Below, in pieces: positions 1 to 7,185 of a DNA stretch of 8,121 nucleotides. A program made the translations under genes and the position numbers. The notes under the pieces are model-generated. The model was not told where the DNA came from. It was given only the letters and a program-made list of their open reading frames with translations, and made no database searches. The DNA comes from Thermoleophilia bacterium (GTDB lineage Bacteria > Actinomycetota > Thermoleophilia > Gaiellales > Gaiellaceae): contig JACVSB010000067.1 in NCBI GenBank assembly GCA_014534155.1, forward strand, positions 1 to 8,121. Reading direction: 5' to 3'. Each line of letters begins with the position of its first letter. Positions within the stretch are counted from its first letter, which is position 1.

Positions 1-320
1 GCGAGCGTCACGTTGCGGAGCACGGTCATGTGCGGGAAGAGGTTGAAGGCCTGGAAGACGATCCCGATCCGCCGGCGGATGCGGTTCACATCGACGCCGC
101 GGGCGGTGATCTCCTCACCCTCGACCACGATTCGGCCGGATGTCACCCGCTCCGTCAGGTTGACGCACTTGAGGAGCGTCGACTTGCCGGATCCCGACGC
201 CCCGATTAGGCACACCGTCTCGTGCGGCGCCACTGCCAGGTCGATGCCCTTCAGCACCTCGTTGTCGCCGAACCGCTTGTGCACGCTCTCGAGCGTGAGC
301 GCGTGGCCATTCGCGCTCAT
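1..320 (-). CDS. Polar amino-acid ABC transporter ATP-binding protein (partial, 3' end outside window)
   Basis: This is the nucleotide-binding subunit of an ABC importer of the GlnQ/HisP type, which would hydrolyse ATP on the cytoplasmic face to drive uptake of an amino acid. Only the first 106 residues are present; the gene continues past the left edge. Seen in the translation: a Walker A motif GASGSGKST at about residues 40-48, and a Q-loop stretch GIVFQAFNLFPHMTVL at about 87-102 with Gln90. That Q-loop form is characteristic of amino-acid importer ATPases. Walker B, the signature motif and the H-loop lie outside the window. The ATG at 320-318 overlaps the permease stop codon as ATGA, so translation is probably coupled. 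It is the last gene seen of the operon with the permease and binding protein. The ATPase family is very clear; the exact substrate cannot be read from this subunit. Confidence 0.93.
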   Translation of the reverse strand, partial: MSANGHALTLESVHKRFGDNEVLKGIDLAVAPHETVCLIGASGSGKSTLLKCVNLTERVTSGRIVVEGEEITARGVDVNRIRRRIGIVFQAFNLFPHMTVLRNVTL

Positions 321-1204
321 CCGCCCAGCGCCCTCATCTTGCGGCGGTCGCGTTCCACGAGCCAGTCGGTCACCCGGGCCAGCGGGATCGTGAGCGCGAC
401 GAAGAAGACGGCCGTGACGGTGAGCGCGGTGAAGTTGAAGGTCGCCGCCATGTGGTCCTGCGCGCGCCGGAACGCCTCGAGGACGCCGATGAAGGAGACG
501 AGCGCGGTGTCCTTCTGCAGGCCGATGAAGTCGTTCAGGAGCGGCGGCACCACGCGCCGCACGGCCTGCGGGAGGACGACGTAGCGAAGCGACTGGAAGT
601 GGGAGAGGCTGAGCGAGCGGGCCGCCGCGATCTGGCTCTCGTGCACCGACTCGATGCCCGCGCGGTACACCTCGGCCACGTACGCGGAGTAGACGAGCAC
701 GAGCGACACGAGCCCGTACACGAAGAAGTTGTCGGTGTAGAGCACCTGGATCCCCAGGGCGGGGACCCCGAGCCCGACCGCGAAGACGACGAGGACGAGA
801 GGGACTCCGCGGAAGAAATCCGTGTACGCGACGGCAAGGAGGCGGAGCGGGAACGCGGCCGCTCCGGGGAGGCCGCGCGCGACCGCGATCAGGAGCGCGA
901 AGGCGAGGACGAGCGCTTCCGCGGCGACCATGAGCTCCAGGTTGATCACGAACCCGCTCAGGACCGGCCTCGCGCTCTCCAGCGCCTTATCCGGAGAGAG
1001 GAAGGCGCGCTGGAAGGCGCGCGCGCCGGGCGCCGTCGCGAAGAAGAGCACGATCGCCGCGAGCACGGCGATCGTGCTCACGGAGGCGATGAGCGCCGAG
1101 TTTCGGCGCACGCGCGCGCCCAGTCCCAAAGCCGCCGGGCGAAGCGCCGTCGCCGGCCCTACCGTCGCGTGGGCCGGGCCGGGATCACGGGGCGACGCCG
1201 ACAT
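317..1204 (-). CDS. Polar amino-acid ABC transporter permease (HisM/GlnP family)
   Basis: This is the membrane-spanning subunit of the amino-acid importer, 295 residues. Hydrophobic segments fall at about residues 37-58, 87-109, 133-150, 161-180 and 258-280, fitting the usual five-helix family core. A hydrophilic N-terminal tail of about 35 residues precedes the first segment. The cytoplasmic EAA coupling loop, which docks onto the ATPase, is visible at about 190-215 as QIAAARSLSLSHFQ followed by YVVLPQA. FRGVPL at 131-136 is also typical of the family. The gene starts 18 nt after the binding-protein stop and ends in an ATGA overlap with the ATPase. Only one permease gene is seen, so the transporter is probably a homodimer in the membrane, unless a second permease lies beyond the left edge. 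Upstream of the ATG there is only a weak Shine-Dalgarno (AGCAGG). Confidence 0.93.
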   Translation of the reverse strand: MSASPRDPGPAHATVGPATALRPAALGLGARVRRNSALIASVSTIAVLAAIVLFFATAPGARAFQRAFLSPDKALESARPVLSGFVINLELMVAAEALVLAFALLIAVARGLPGAAAFPLRLLAVAYTDFFRGVPLVLVVFAVGLGVPALGIQVLYTDNFFVYGLVSLVLVYSAYVAEVYRAGIESVHESQIAAARSLSLSHFQSLRYVVLPQAVRRVVPPLLNDFIGLQKDTALVSFIGVLEAFRRAQDHMAATFNFTALTVTAVFFVALTIPLARVTDWLVERDRRKMRALGG

Positions 1205-1222
1205 CGCCTGCTGCCGCAGCGG

Positions 1223-2068
1223 CTACTCGATCACGGGGACGTCCGTGCCGGGCAGCCACTTCTCCTTCAGCTTGTCGAGCGTGCCGTCCTCCTTCATCTC
1301 GGCCAGCGCCGCGTTCACGTGCTGGACGAGCTCGCTGCCCTCCTCGAACACGATCCCCCACTCCTCGTTCGTGACGAACTGCCCGACGATCGCGAGCGCG
1401 TCCGGGTTCTCTTGCACGAGGCCGGCCGCAATCGGCACGTCGATCACGAAGGCGTCGATCTGCCGGTTGAGGAGCGCCTGGTTCGCGGCGACCGTGGTCG
1501 GGAAGACCCGCGCCTCGTTCTGCGGCTCGATCGTCTTGCGGATGTAGTCGAGGCCGGTCGTCTGCGCCTGCGCCGCGAGCCGGAGCCCCTTGACGGCATC
1601 GACGCTCGTCGCGTTCTCGGCCTCCGTTCCCTTGTGTACGAGCAGGGCCTGGTTCGCCTCGAAGTAGGGGTCGCTGAAGTCGATCACCTTGTCGCGCTCC
1701 TCGGTGATCGTCGTCTCGTTGATGTCCATGTCGAACCGCTTCGGTCCCGGGGCGAAGATGCTCGTCCACGGAATCTCGAGCCATTGCACCTGGAGGCCGC
1801 CGAGGCTTCGGGCGATCTCGTTCGCGACGTCGACCTCGAACCCGGTCGGGTTCTCCCTCGGCGGGTTGAGGAAGGGGGGCGAGGGGAACTCCGCTCCGAC
1901 GAGCAGCGTCCCCGGCTTCTTGGTCGCGAGCTCGTGGCCACCGGTGTCGCCCTCGGTGGTCGCTTCACCGCCTGGGGGGGACGTCGTCGCCGCCTCGTCT
2001 CCGTTCCCGCCTCCGCAGGCCGCGACGAGGACGACCAGGAACAGGGCCAGGGGAGCGAGTTTTCGCAT
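1223..2068 (-). CDS. Amino-acid ABC transporter substrate-binding lipoprotein (SBP_bac_3 family)
   Basis: This is a 281-residue extracytoplasmic solute-binding protein that would capture an amino acid and deliver it to the permease encoded just downstream. The N-terminus is a lipoprotein signal peptide: MRK, a hydrophobic core at residues 4-15, and a lipobox VAAC with Cys18 as the lipidation site. A Gly/Thr/Glu-rich linker follows to about residue 45. The family-3 fold is recognisable from [11 protein letters not shown] (76-86), [16 protein letters not shown] (121-136), AQTTGLDYI (168-176) and FVIDVP (207-212). By comparison with GlnH, Arg125 should bind the ligand carboxylate and Asp210 the amino group. 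I chose the ATG at 2068 because it is preceded by a GAGGAGG Shine-Dalgarno with an 8-nt spacer and begins the signal peptide. The reading frame stays open to 2266, but that extension is not protein-like and would overlap polA. The ligand within the polar amino acids is not determined. Confidence 0.94.
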   Translation of the reverse strand: MRKLAPLALFLVVLVAACGGGNGDEAATTSPPGGEATTEGDTGGHELATKKPGTLLVGAEFPSPPFLNPPRENPTGFEVDVANEIARSLGGLQVQWLEIPWTSIFAPGPKRFDMDINETTITEERDKVIDFSDPYFEANQALLVHKGTEAENATSVDAVKGLRLAAQAQTTGLDYIRKTIEPQNEARVFPTTVAANQALLNRQIDAFVIDVPIAAGLVQENPDALAIVGQFVTNEEWGIVFEEGSELVQHVNAALAEMKEDGTLDKLKEKWLPGTDVPVIE

Positions 2069-2076
2069 CGGGAGGG

Positions 2077-2083
2077 CCTCCTC
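2077..2083 (-). promoter_or_regulatory. Strong Shine-Dalgarno for the binding-protein gene
   Basis: The minus-strand sequence GAGGAGG lies 8 nt upstream of the ATG at 2068-2066. It decides the start codon over upstream in-frame starts. It is the only near-ideal ribosome binding site among the genes with a visible start in this window. Confidence 0.75.
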
Positions 2084-2098
2084 GGAGTGGAGCTTGCA

Positions 2099-2104
2099 AC
2101 TATA
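2099..2104 (-). promoter_or_regulatory. Putative -10 element of the ABC transporter operon
   Basis: Minus-strand TATAGT matches the TATAAT consensus at 5 of 6 positions, in an otherwise very GC-rich region. Transcription would start near 2092, giving a leader of about 24 nt that contains the GAGGAGG site. No good TTGACA-like -35 is seen at the usual spacing. The same A/T core reads TATAAG on the plus strand (2101-2106), so it may also fire toward polA. Confidence 0.5.
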
Positions 2105-2105
2105 A

Positions 2106-2144
2106 GCGCCCGCCGGCTGCCCCATACCGGGCTTCGGCGGGCGC
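2106..2144. repeat. 10-bp perfect inverted repeat in the transporter/polA divergent region
   Basis: GCGCCCGCCG at 2106-2115 is the exact reverse complement of CGGCGGGCGC at 2135-2144, with a 19-nt loop. The left arm lies right behind the -10-like element of the transporter operon. It could therefore be an operator, or a hairpin in a leader transcribed toward polA. No T-tract follows, so it does not look like an intrinsic terminator. Confidence 0.5.
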
Positions 2145-2167
2145 CGGGCGAGCGCGGGCGCCCGGCG
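2142..2167. repeat. 9-bp perfect inverted repeat directly upstream of the polA start
   Basis: CGCCGGGCG at 2142-2150 is the exact reverse complement of CGCCCGGCG at 2159-2167, with an 8-nt loop. It shares positions 2142-2144 with the first inverted repeat, so as RNA the two full stems could not both form. Its right arm ends immediately before the TAGAGT -10-like element of polA, the position of a possible operator. Confidence 0.5.
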
Positions 2168-2173
2168 TAGAGT
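2168..2173 (+). promoter_or_regulatory. Putative -10 element for leaderless polA mRNA
   Basis: TAGAGT fits the actinobacterial TANNNT pattern. Its spacing predicts a transcript beginning at or within about one base of the ATG at 2181, that is, a leaderless mRNA. This would explain why the GGAGGG at 2174-2179 sits only one base before the ATG, too close to serve as a ribosome binding site. No clear -35 is visible. Confidence 0.35.
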
Positions 2174-2180
2174 GGAGGGC

Positions 2181-4766
2181 ATGCCGAAGACGCTCACGGG
2201 GGCTGAGCTCCAGCTCGACGATGCGCCCGCGCGCGCGGCCGAGCTCTTCCTCGTGGACGGAAACAACCTCGCCTACCGCGCCTACTTCGCCCTGCCCGAG
2301 GAGCTCGCGACCTCGGAGGGGTTCTCGACCAACGCCCTCCTCGGCTTCACCAACATGCTCTTCAAGCTGCTCGCGGACTACCGCCCGAAGGGCGTTGCGG
2401 TGGCGTGGGACACCCGGCCCGTGCACCGGACGGAGCTGGCGCCGGAGTACAAGGTCGACCGCCGGCCGATGCCCGATCTCCTCCGCGAGCAGTTCCCCTT
2501 CTTCCGGCCCATCGTCGAGGCATTCGGCTACCGCAACCTCGAGTTCGACGGGTGGGAGGCCGACGACGTGATCGCGACGCTCGCGACGCGCGCGGACGAG
2601 GCGGGGATCAAGACGTGCGTCGTCTCCACCGACCGGGACGCCTTCCAGCTCTGCTCCCCGAACGTCTGCCTCATGATGACGCCGCGCGGGGTCGCGGACG
2701 TGAACGTCTACACGCCCGAGCGGGTGCACGCGCGCTACGGGATCGGTCCCGAGGCCGTCCCCGACTTCATCGCCCTCAAAGGCGACTCCTCCGACAACAT
2801 TCCCGGCATCCCCGGGATCGGAGACAAGACGGCGGGCCAGCTCGTCGCGCGCTACGGCTCCCTGGAGGCGGTCCTCGAGCACGTGGACGAGCTCTCGCCG
2901 GCGCGCACGAAGGCGATCGCCGAGCATGCCGAGCAGGCGCAGGCCGCGAAGGTCCTCGCCACCATGCGGCGCGACCTCCCGCTCGCCTGCGACCCCGCGG
3001 AGCTCGTCCTCGCACCGCCCGACCGCTCGCAGCTCAAGGAGCTCTTCCGGCGCTTCGAGTTTCGCAACCTGCTGCGCCGGGTGGACGAGCTCGACGCGGC
3101 GCTCCCGGCGGCGCCGCTCCGGCTCGAGGGCGTCGACGTGCCCTGGCGCGAGGGCTCGCTCGACGGGATAGCGGAACGCATCGGCCTCGCGCTCGACGGC
3201 GGACGCGCCGCGCTCGCGTCGGCGGCGGGCACGGTGCTGGTCGTCCCGTCCGACGCGGCGCTCGCCTCGGCGCTGCGGTCGACGAGCGTGGTCGTCCACG
3301 ACGCGAAAGCGGTGCTGCGCGCGGGCGAGCCTCGCTTTCCACCTGCCGCGGACGACACGCTGCTCATGGCGTACCTCGTCGAGCCCGCCCGACCCGCCTA
3401 CCCCCTCGACGAGCTCGCGGCGGAGTACGGCGTGGAGCTTCGGCCGGATCCGCCGGCCGAGGAGGAGACGGAAGCGCTCGTCCGCCGAGCCGCCGCGACG
3501 CTTCGCCTCGCACCACCGCTGGGCGAGCGCGTGCGAGAGCGAGGGCTCGAGCACGTCTACCGCGACGTCGAGCTCCCGCTCGCAGCCGTCCTGGCCGAGA
3601 TGGAGCGGGCGGGCGTCCGGATCGACACGTACAGGATGGGGGAGATCACTGCGCGCCTCGCGGATCGCGTCGAAGAGCTCGAGGCGCGCGCTCACGCGCT
3701 CGCCGGCGAGGAGTTCCTCCTCGGCTCGACGCAGCAGGTGGCACGGGTGCTCTTCGAGACGCTCGGGCTGACCGCGGGCAGGAAGGGGAAGACCGGGTTC
3801 TCGACGGACACGCGCGTGCTGCGCTCGATCCGTACCGAGCACCCGATCGTCCCCGTGCTCGAGGAGTGGCGGGAGCTCTCGAAGCTCCTGAACACGTACC
3901 TCGGTCCCCTGCCCGAGCTGATCGGAGCGGACGGGCGGCTCCACACGACCTTCAACCAGGCGGTCGCGTCCACGGGCCGGCTCTCGACCTCCAATCCCAA
4001 CCTGCAGGCGATCCCGATTCGCACCGAGCTCGGTCGGGAGATCCGGAGCGCGTTCGTCGCCGAGCCCGGCTCGCGCCTCGTCTCCGCCGACTACTCGCAG
4101 GTCGAGCTGCGCATCCTCGCGCACGTCTCCGGCGAGCCGAAGCTTCGCGAGGCGTTCGAGCGCGGCGAGGACATCCACGCCGCGACGGCGTCCGAGGTGC
4201 TCGGGATTCCCCCGCGCGAGCTGACGAAGGACGAGCGCAACGTGGCCAAGATGGTGAACTTCGGGATCATCTACGGGATCTCGGCCTTCGGGCTCTCGGA
4301 GAACCTGGAGATCCCGCGCGAGCAGGCGCAGGAGTACATCGACGCCTACCTCGCCCGCTTCCCGCTGGTTCAGGACTTCATCGCGCGTACGATCGAGCGG
4401 GCGACGCGCGAGGGGTACTCGACGACGCTCCTCGGGCGGCGGCGCCCGGCGCCGGAGCTCCGCGCCTCAAACCGCCAGACGCGGGGGTTCGGCGAACGCC
4501 TCGCGGTCAACTTCGTCATGCAGGGCACGGCGGCCGACATCATCAAGACGGCGATGGTCGCGATCGACCGGCGGCTACGCGAGGAGGGCCGACGAGCGCG
4601 GCTCGTTCTGCAGGTGCACGACGAGCTCCTGCTCGAGGTGCCGGAGGTCGAGGTGTCCGCGGTCCGAGACCTCGTGCGTGAGGAGATGTGCCGCGCGTAC
4701 CCGCTCGAGCCCCCCCTCGCGGTCGACGTGGGCGTGGGCGACGACTGGAACGAGGCGAAGGCCTAA
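2181..4766 (+). CDS. polA: DNA polymerase I (5' nuclease + polymerase; 3'-5' exonuclease domain degenerate)
   Basis: This repair and Okazaki-fragment-processing polymerase has 861 residues, against 928 in E. coli. The 5' nuclease domain is intact: Asp26 in LVDGNN, Asp77 in AWDTRP, EADD at 126-129, STDRD with Asp151 and Asp153, and [12 protein letters not shown] from 201 with Asp202 and Asp205. The middle domain (about 310-440) aligns in place of the proofreading exonuclease, but I cannot find its metal-binding acidic residues, so proofreading is probably absent, as in Taq polymerase. The polymerase domain is complete: [15 protein letters not shown], motif A DYSQVELR with Asp637, the O-helix with Arg686, Lys690, Phe694 and Tyr698, and motif C VHDEL with Asp814. 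The 177-residue gap between the two aspartates equals that in E. coli. I prefer the ATG at 2181; an in-frame GTG at 2172 would add three residues, and neither has a well-placed Shine-Dalgarno. Confidence 0.97.
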   Translation: MPKTLTGAELQLDDAPARAAELFLVDGNNLAYRAYFALPEELATSEGFSTNALLGFTNMLFKLLADYRPKGVAVAWDTRPVHRTELAPEYKVDRRPMPDLLREQFPFFRPIVEAFGYRNLEFDGWEADDVIATLATRADEAGIKTCVVSTDRDAFQLCSPNVCLMMTPRGVADVNVYTPERVHARYGIGPEAVPDFIALKGDSSDNIPGIPGIGDKTAGQLVARYGSLEAVLEHVDELSPARTKAIAEHAEQAQAAKVLATMRRDLPLACDPAELVLAPPDRSQLKELFRRFEFRNLLRRVDELDAALPAAPLRLEGVDVPWREGSLDGIAERIGLALDGGRAALASAAGTVLVVPSDAALASALRSTSVVVHDAKAVLRAGEPRFPPAADDTLLMAYLVEPARPAYPLDELAAEYGVELRPDPPAEEETEALVRRAAATLRLAPPLGERVRERGLEHVYRDVELPLAAVLAEMERAGVRIDTYRMGEITARLADRVEELEARAHALAGEEFLLGSTQQVARVLFETLGLTAGRKGKTGFSTDTRVLRSIRTEHPIVPVLEEWRELSKLLNTYLGPLPELIGADGRLHTTFNQAVASTGRLSTSNPNLQAIPIRTELGREIRSAFVAEPGSRLVSADYSQVELRILAHVSGEPKLREAFERGEDIHAATASEVLGIPPRELTKDERNVAKMVNFGIIYGISAFGLSENLEIPREQAQEYIDAYLARFPLVQDFIARTIERATREGYSTTLLGRRRPAPELRASNRQTRGFGERLAVNFVMQGTAADIIKTAMVAIDRRLREEGRRARLVLQVHDELLLEVPEVEVSAVRDLVREEMCRAYPLEPPLAVDVGVGDDWNEAKA

Positions 4767-4808
4767 CGGCGCGCGGGTCAGCGCTCGTGCGCGCTCGCCG
4801 CGTCCCGG

Positions 4809-5867
4809 TCATGCGAGCCACGCGAGATCCGCGGCCGAGACGCGCCAGCGGACGGCGGCGTACCGGCCGACGACACGGTGGAACGCGATCGCGTCTCCCT
4901 CCGCGAGGGCGATCCAGCGCCCGTCCGGCGACCACGCGCCGGCGTGCCCGGCGAAGGCGCGCGGCACCGGGTAGCGGGCGCAGAGCGACGTCACGGCGGA
5001 CGAGCGGTCGACGCAGTTGTCGGGGGATACGGTGACGACCGCGTCGCGCCCGCGAAAGCAGCCAAGGTCTAAGAGCGCCGCGGTACCGTCGCGAAACGCG
5101 AGCACCGCGCAGTTGTCGGGCGAGAAGACGAGCGGCGACCCGGCGCCCGGGCGCAGGCGGCGCTCGCGGACGAGGCGGGAGCCGCGGAAGACCTCGATCC
5201 GGTCGTCGACGAGCGCGGCCAGCGAGCCGTCGCTTCCCCGGTGGAGCGCGCCGATGCGTCCCCCCGTCTCCACGAGGAGGCGGTGCCCGCCCAGGATCCG
5301 GCTGCCCGAGACGACGAGGACCGTTCCGTCCCGCCCGTACTCGCGCGGGCACCCCTCGACCTCGGTCAGCCGCCCTCCGAGCTCGTGGTCGAAGCCGAAC
5401 GTCGGTCCGGCGCACCAGGCCGCGCGCTGTCCGTCCGGGCTCCACGCGATCGAGCCGTACAGCGCCCGCCATCCGCCCAGCCGCTGCCGGGGGTGGTTGA
5501 GGTCGAGGAACTGGAACGCCACAGCCTCGCCCACGATCCCCGGAAGCCGGTAGGCGATCCGAACGCCGCGCCTGGGGGCCCAGATCCGGCACGCGGTCTC
5601 GACCGGGGGCAACGGGAGCTCCGAGCCCGAGGAGGCGACGACCTGTCGGAGCCGGCACCCTGCGCCGTCGACGAAGACGACGGAGCCGGGCGCACGCGTC
5701 GCCGGAAACCGCTGCAGGCGCGCCTGCGTGGCCCGGGCGCCCGTCGTCGCGGCCGCGGTCGGCGCGCGAGGAGAGCTCGAGGGACGGGTGCCCAGGAGCG
5801 CGTCCGCGAGGGCGAACCCCGCGAGAGCGACGACGGCGCCGACGATGAGGAGGTTCCGAAGCTGCAC
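4809..5867 (-). CDS. Hypothetical membrane-anchored, extracytoplasmic beta-propeller-like protein
   Basis: I do not recognise a named family for this 352-residue protein. A hydrophobic segment at residues 5-25 after MQLRN looks like a signal anchor or uncleaved signal peptide. A Ser/Pro/Ala/Thr-rich linker follows to about 60. The rest shows recurring WD40/TolB-type blade signatures: AWSPDGQRAAW (141-151), FSPDNCAVLAF (248-258), VSPDNC (280-285) and AWSPDGRWIAL (311-321). It has eight cysteines (71, 93, 152, 173, 253, 270, 285, 296), an even number that would suit disulfide bonds outside the cytoplasm. No catalytic motif is apparent, so a binding or scaffolding role is only a guess. The start is GTG; no convincing Shine-Dalgarno precedes it. 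It is convergent with polA across a 42-bp gap and divergent from rpsA with a 28-bp gap. The coding assignment rests on the protein-like composition and the repeated blade motifs. Confidence 0.82.
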   Translation of the reverse strand: MQLRNLLIVGAVVALAGFALADALLGTRPSSSPRAPTAAATTGARATQARLQRFPATRAPGSVVFVDGAGCRLRQVVASSGSELPLPPVETACRIWAPRRGVRIAYRLPGIVGEAVAFQFLDLNHPRQRLGGWRALYGSIAWSPDGQRAAWCAGPTFGFDHELGGRLTEVEGCPREYGRDGTVLVVSGSRILGGHRLLVETGGRIGALHRGSDGSLAALVDDRIEVFRGSRLVRERRLRPGAGSPLVFSPDNCAVLAFRDGTAALLDLGCFRGRDAVVTVSPDNCVDRSSAVTSLCARYPVPRAFAGHAGAWSPDGRWIALAEGDAIAFHRVVGRYAAVRWRVSAADLAWLA

Positions 5868-5877
5868 CCTACCCCTG

Positions 5878-5883
5878 GCTATA
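5878..5883 (-). promoter_or_regulatory. Possible -10 element for the propeller-like gene
   Basis: Minus-strand TATAGC matches TATAAT at 4 of 6 positions and would start transcription near 5871, about 4 nt before the GTG at 5867. An overlapping alternative, CATTAT at 5886-5881, also matches 4 of 6. Both overlap the rpsA -10 on the other strand. No -35 is clear. Confidence 0.33.
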
Positions 5884-5885
5884 AT
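5880..5885 (+). promoter_or_regulatory. Consensus -10 element (TATAAT) of rpsA
   Basis: A perfect TATAAT stands out in a GC-rich background. Expected transcription start is near 5892, only about 4 nt before the ATG at 5896, so rpsA mRNA would be nearly leaderless. This fits the lack of any Shine-Dalgarno in the GCGCGCCCCG just upstream. A matching -35 hexamer at 17 bp is not evident. Confidence 0.6.
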
Positions 5886-5895
5886 GCGCGCCCCG

Positions 5896-7185
5896 ATGGT
5901 CGAGGACCAGGCGACGACGGAAGCAGACCCGACAGACCTCGACCCCGACGTCTGGACCCGTGGTCCCGACGGCGAGCTGATCCCGAACTACGACGCGACC
6001 TTCCCCATGATCAACGAGGGGGAGGTCGTGAGCGGCAGGGTCGTCCGCGTGGACAAGGACGAGGTCCTCGTCGACATCGGCTACAAGTCCGAGGGCGTCA
6101 TCCCCGTCGCGGAGCTCTCGATCCGCCGCTCGGTCGACCCGATCGACGAGGTCCAGCTCGGCGACGAGGTGGACGCGCTCGTGCTCACCAAGGAGGACGC
6201 GGAGGGCCGCCTCATCCTCTCGAAGAAGCGCGCGCGCTTCGAGATGGCGTGGAAGCGGATCGAGCGCGCCGCCGAGAGCGGCGAGCCGGTCGAGGGAACG
6301 GTGATCGAAGTCGTCAAGGGCGGCCTCATCCTCGACCTCGGTGTCCGCGGCTTCCTTCCCGCCTCGCTCGTCGACATTCGCCGCGTGCAGGACCTGGACG
6401 AGTTCACGGGGAAGACGCTCCGCTGCAAGGTCATCGAGCTGAACCGAAGCCGGAACAACGTCGTCCTCTCGCGCCGGGCGGTGCTCGAGGAGGAGCGCAA
6501 GGAGATGCGCCAGGCAATTCTCGACCGCCTCTCGCCGGGTAACGTCGTCACGGGGACGATCTCGAACATCGTCGACTTCGGCGCGTTCGTCGACCTGGAC
6601 GGTATCGACGGCCTTATCCACATCTCGGAGCTCTCCTGGAGCCACGTCAACCACCCCTCCGAGGTGCTGGAGATCGGTCAGGAGGTTCGCGTCAAGGTGC
6701 TGGACATCGACCGGGACCGCCAGCGGATCTCGCTCGGCCTCAAGCAGACCCAGAGCGACCCCTGGCAGCAGGTCGTCGACACGTTCGACGAGGGCGACGT
6801 GGTCGAAGGCCGCGTGACGAAGGTGGTCACCTTCGGCGCATTCGTCGAGATCCTCCCGGGTGTCGAAGGCCTCGTGCACATCTCCGAGCTCGCTCAGCAC
6901 CACGTCGAGAACCCGCGGGAGATCGTCTCCCAGGGCGAGGTCGTGCAGGCGAAGATCATCGAGATGGACGCCGAGCGCCGGCGGCTGTCCCTCTCGCTCA
7001 AGCGTGTCGAGGAGGGCGAGGCTGTGCGGTCGCCGAACGGCGGAGCCTCCCTCGACCTGTCCGAAGACGTCTTCACCGAGCGCGCGTGGGAGCCGGGCGC
7101 TGCGGACGCCGGGGCGGTGGAGGCGCCTGCCGGGGAAGACGCGGACGCCCTCGCCGCGCCCGCCGACGACGACCGCCGGGGATAG
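5896..7185 (+). CDS. rpsA: 30S ribosomal protein S1
   Basis: This is ribosomal protein S1, which binds mRNA at the small subunit and helps unfold leaders during initiation. The 429-residue protein has four S1 (OB-fold) RNA-binding repeats at about residues 41-110, 129-193, 214-283 and 299-369. Repeats 3 and 4 show the typical VDFGAFVDL...GLIHISELS and VTFGAFVEI...GLVHISELA signatures. An acidic N-terminal stretch (1-40) and an acidic, Ala-rich low-complexity tail (370-429) flank them. Four repeats rather than six is usual for Actinobacteria. I chose ATG 5896; an in-frame ATG at 5884 overlaps the -10 sequence and would add only MRAP. No Shine-Dalgarno supports either, so the mRNA is probably almost leaderless. 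It is followed directly by coaE, an order also known in mycobacteria, and is probably cotranscribed with it. Confidence 0.97.
   Translation: MVEDQATTEADPTDLDPDVWTRGPDGELIPNYDATFPMINEGEVVSGRVVRVDKDEVLVDIGYKSEGVIPVAELSIRRSVDPIDEVQLGDEVDALVLTKEDAEGRLILSKKRARFEMAWKRIERAAESGEPVEGTVIEVVKGGLILDLGVRGFLPASLVDIRRVQDLDEFTGKTLRCKVIELNRSRNNVVLSRRAVLEEERKEMRQAILDRLSPGNVVTGTISNIVDFGAFVDLDGIDGLIHISELSWSHVNHPSEVLEIGQEVRVKVLDIDRDRQRISLGLKQTQSDPWQQVVDTFDEGDVVEGRVTKVVTFGAFVEILPGVEGLVHISELAQHHVENPREIVSQGEVVQAKIIEMDAERRRLSLSLKRVEEGEAVRSPNGGASLDLSEDVFTERAWEPGAADAGAVEAPAGEDADALAAPADDDRRG

Noticed and set aside
452..2170. A 572-codon plus-strand open frame across the transporter genes
   Set aside because: It is antisense to clear permease and binding-protein genes, has Arg/Glu/Asp-rich composition and no recognisable motif.
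2100..4178. A 692-codon open frame antisense to polA
   Set aside because: Its translation is dominated by Arg, Glu, Asp, His and Leu with no domain, which is typical of the strand opposite a GC-rich gene. polA on the other strand is beyond doubt.
4767..4808. Possible bidirectional terminator between the convergent polA and propeller-like genes
   Set aside because: Only a 6-bp GCGCGC/GCGCGC stem (4769-4774/4789-4794) with a 14-nt loop is seen, and there is no T-tract on either strand. In such GC-rich DNA this is not distinguishable from chance.
5241..6542. A 433-codon plus-strand open frame spanning the propeller gene and the rpsA start
   Set aside because: It crosses the divergent promoter region and runs out of frame through rpsA. 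It is Arg/Gly/Pro-rich with no domain.
6860..7183. Upstream extension of the coaE frame inside rpsA as a real N-terminal domain
   Set aside because: The translation is Ser/Arg/Pro-rich and is the +1 shadow of S1 repeat 4. CoaE proteins do not carry such a domain.
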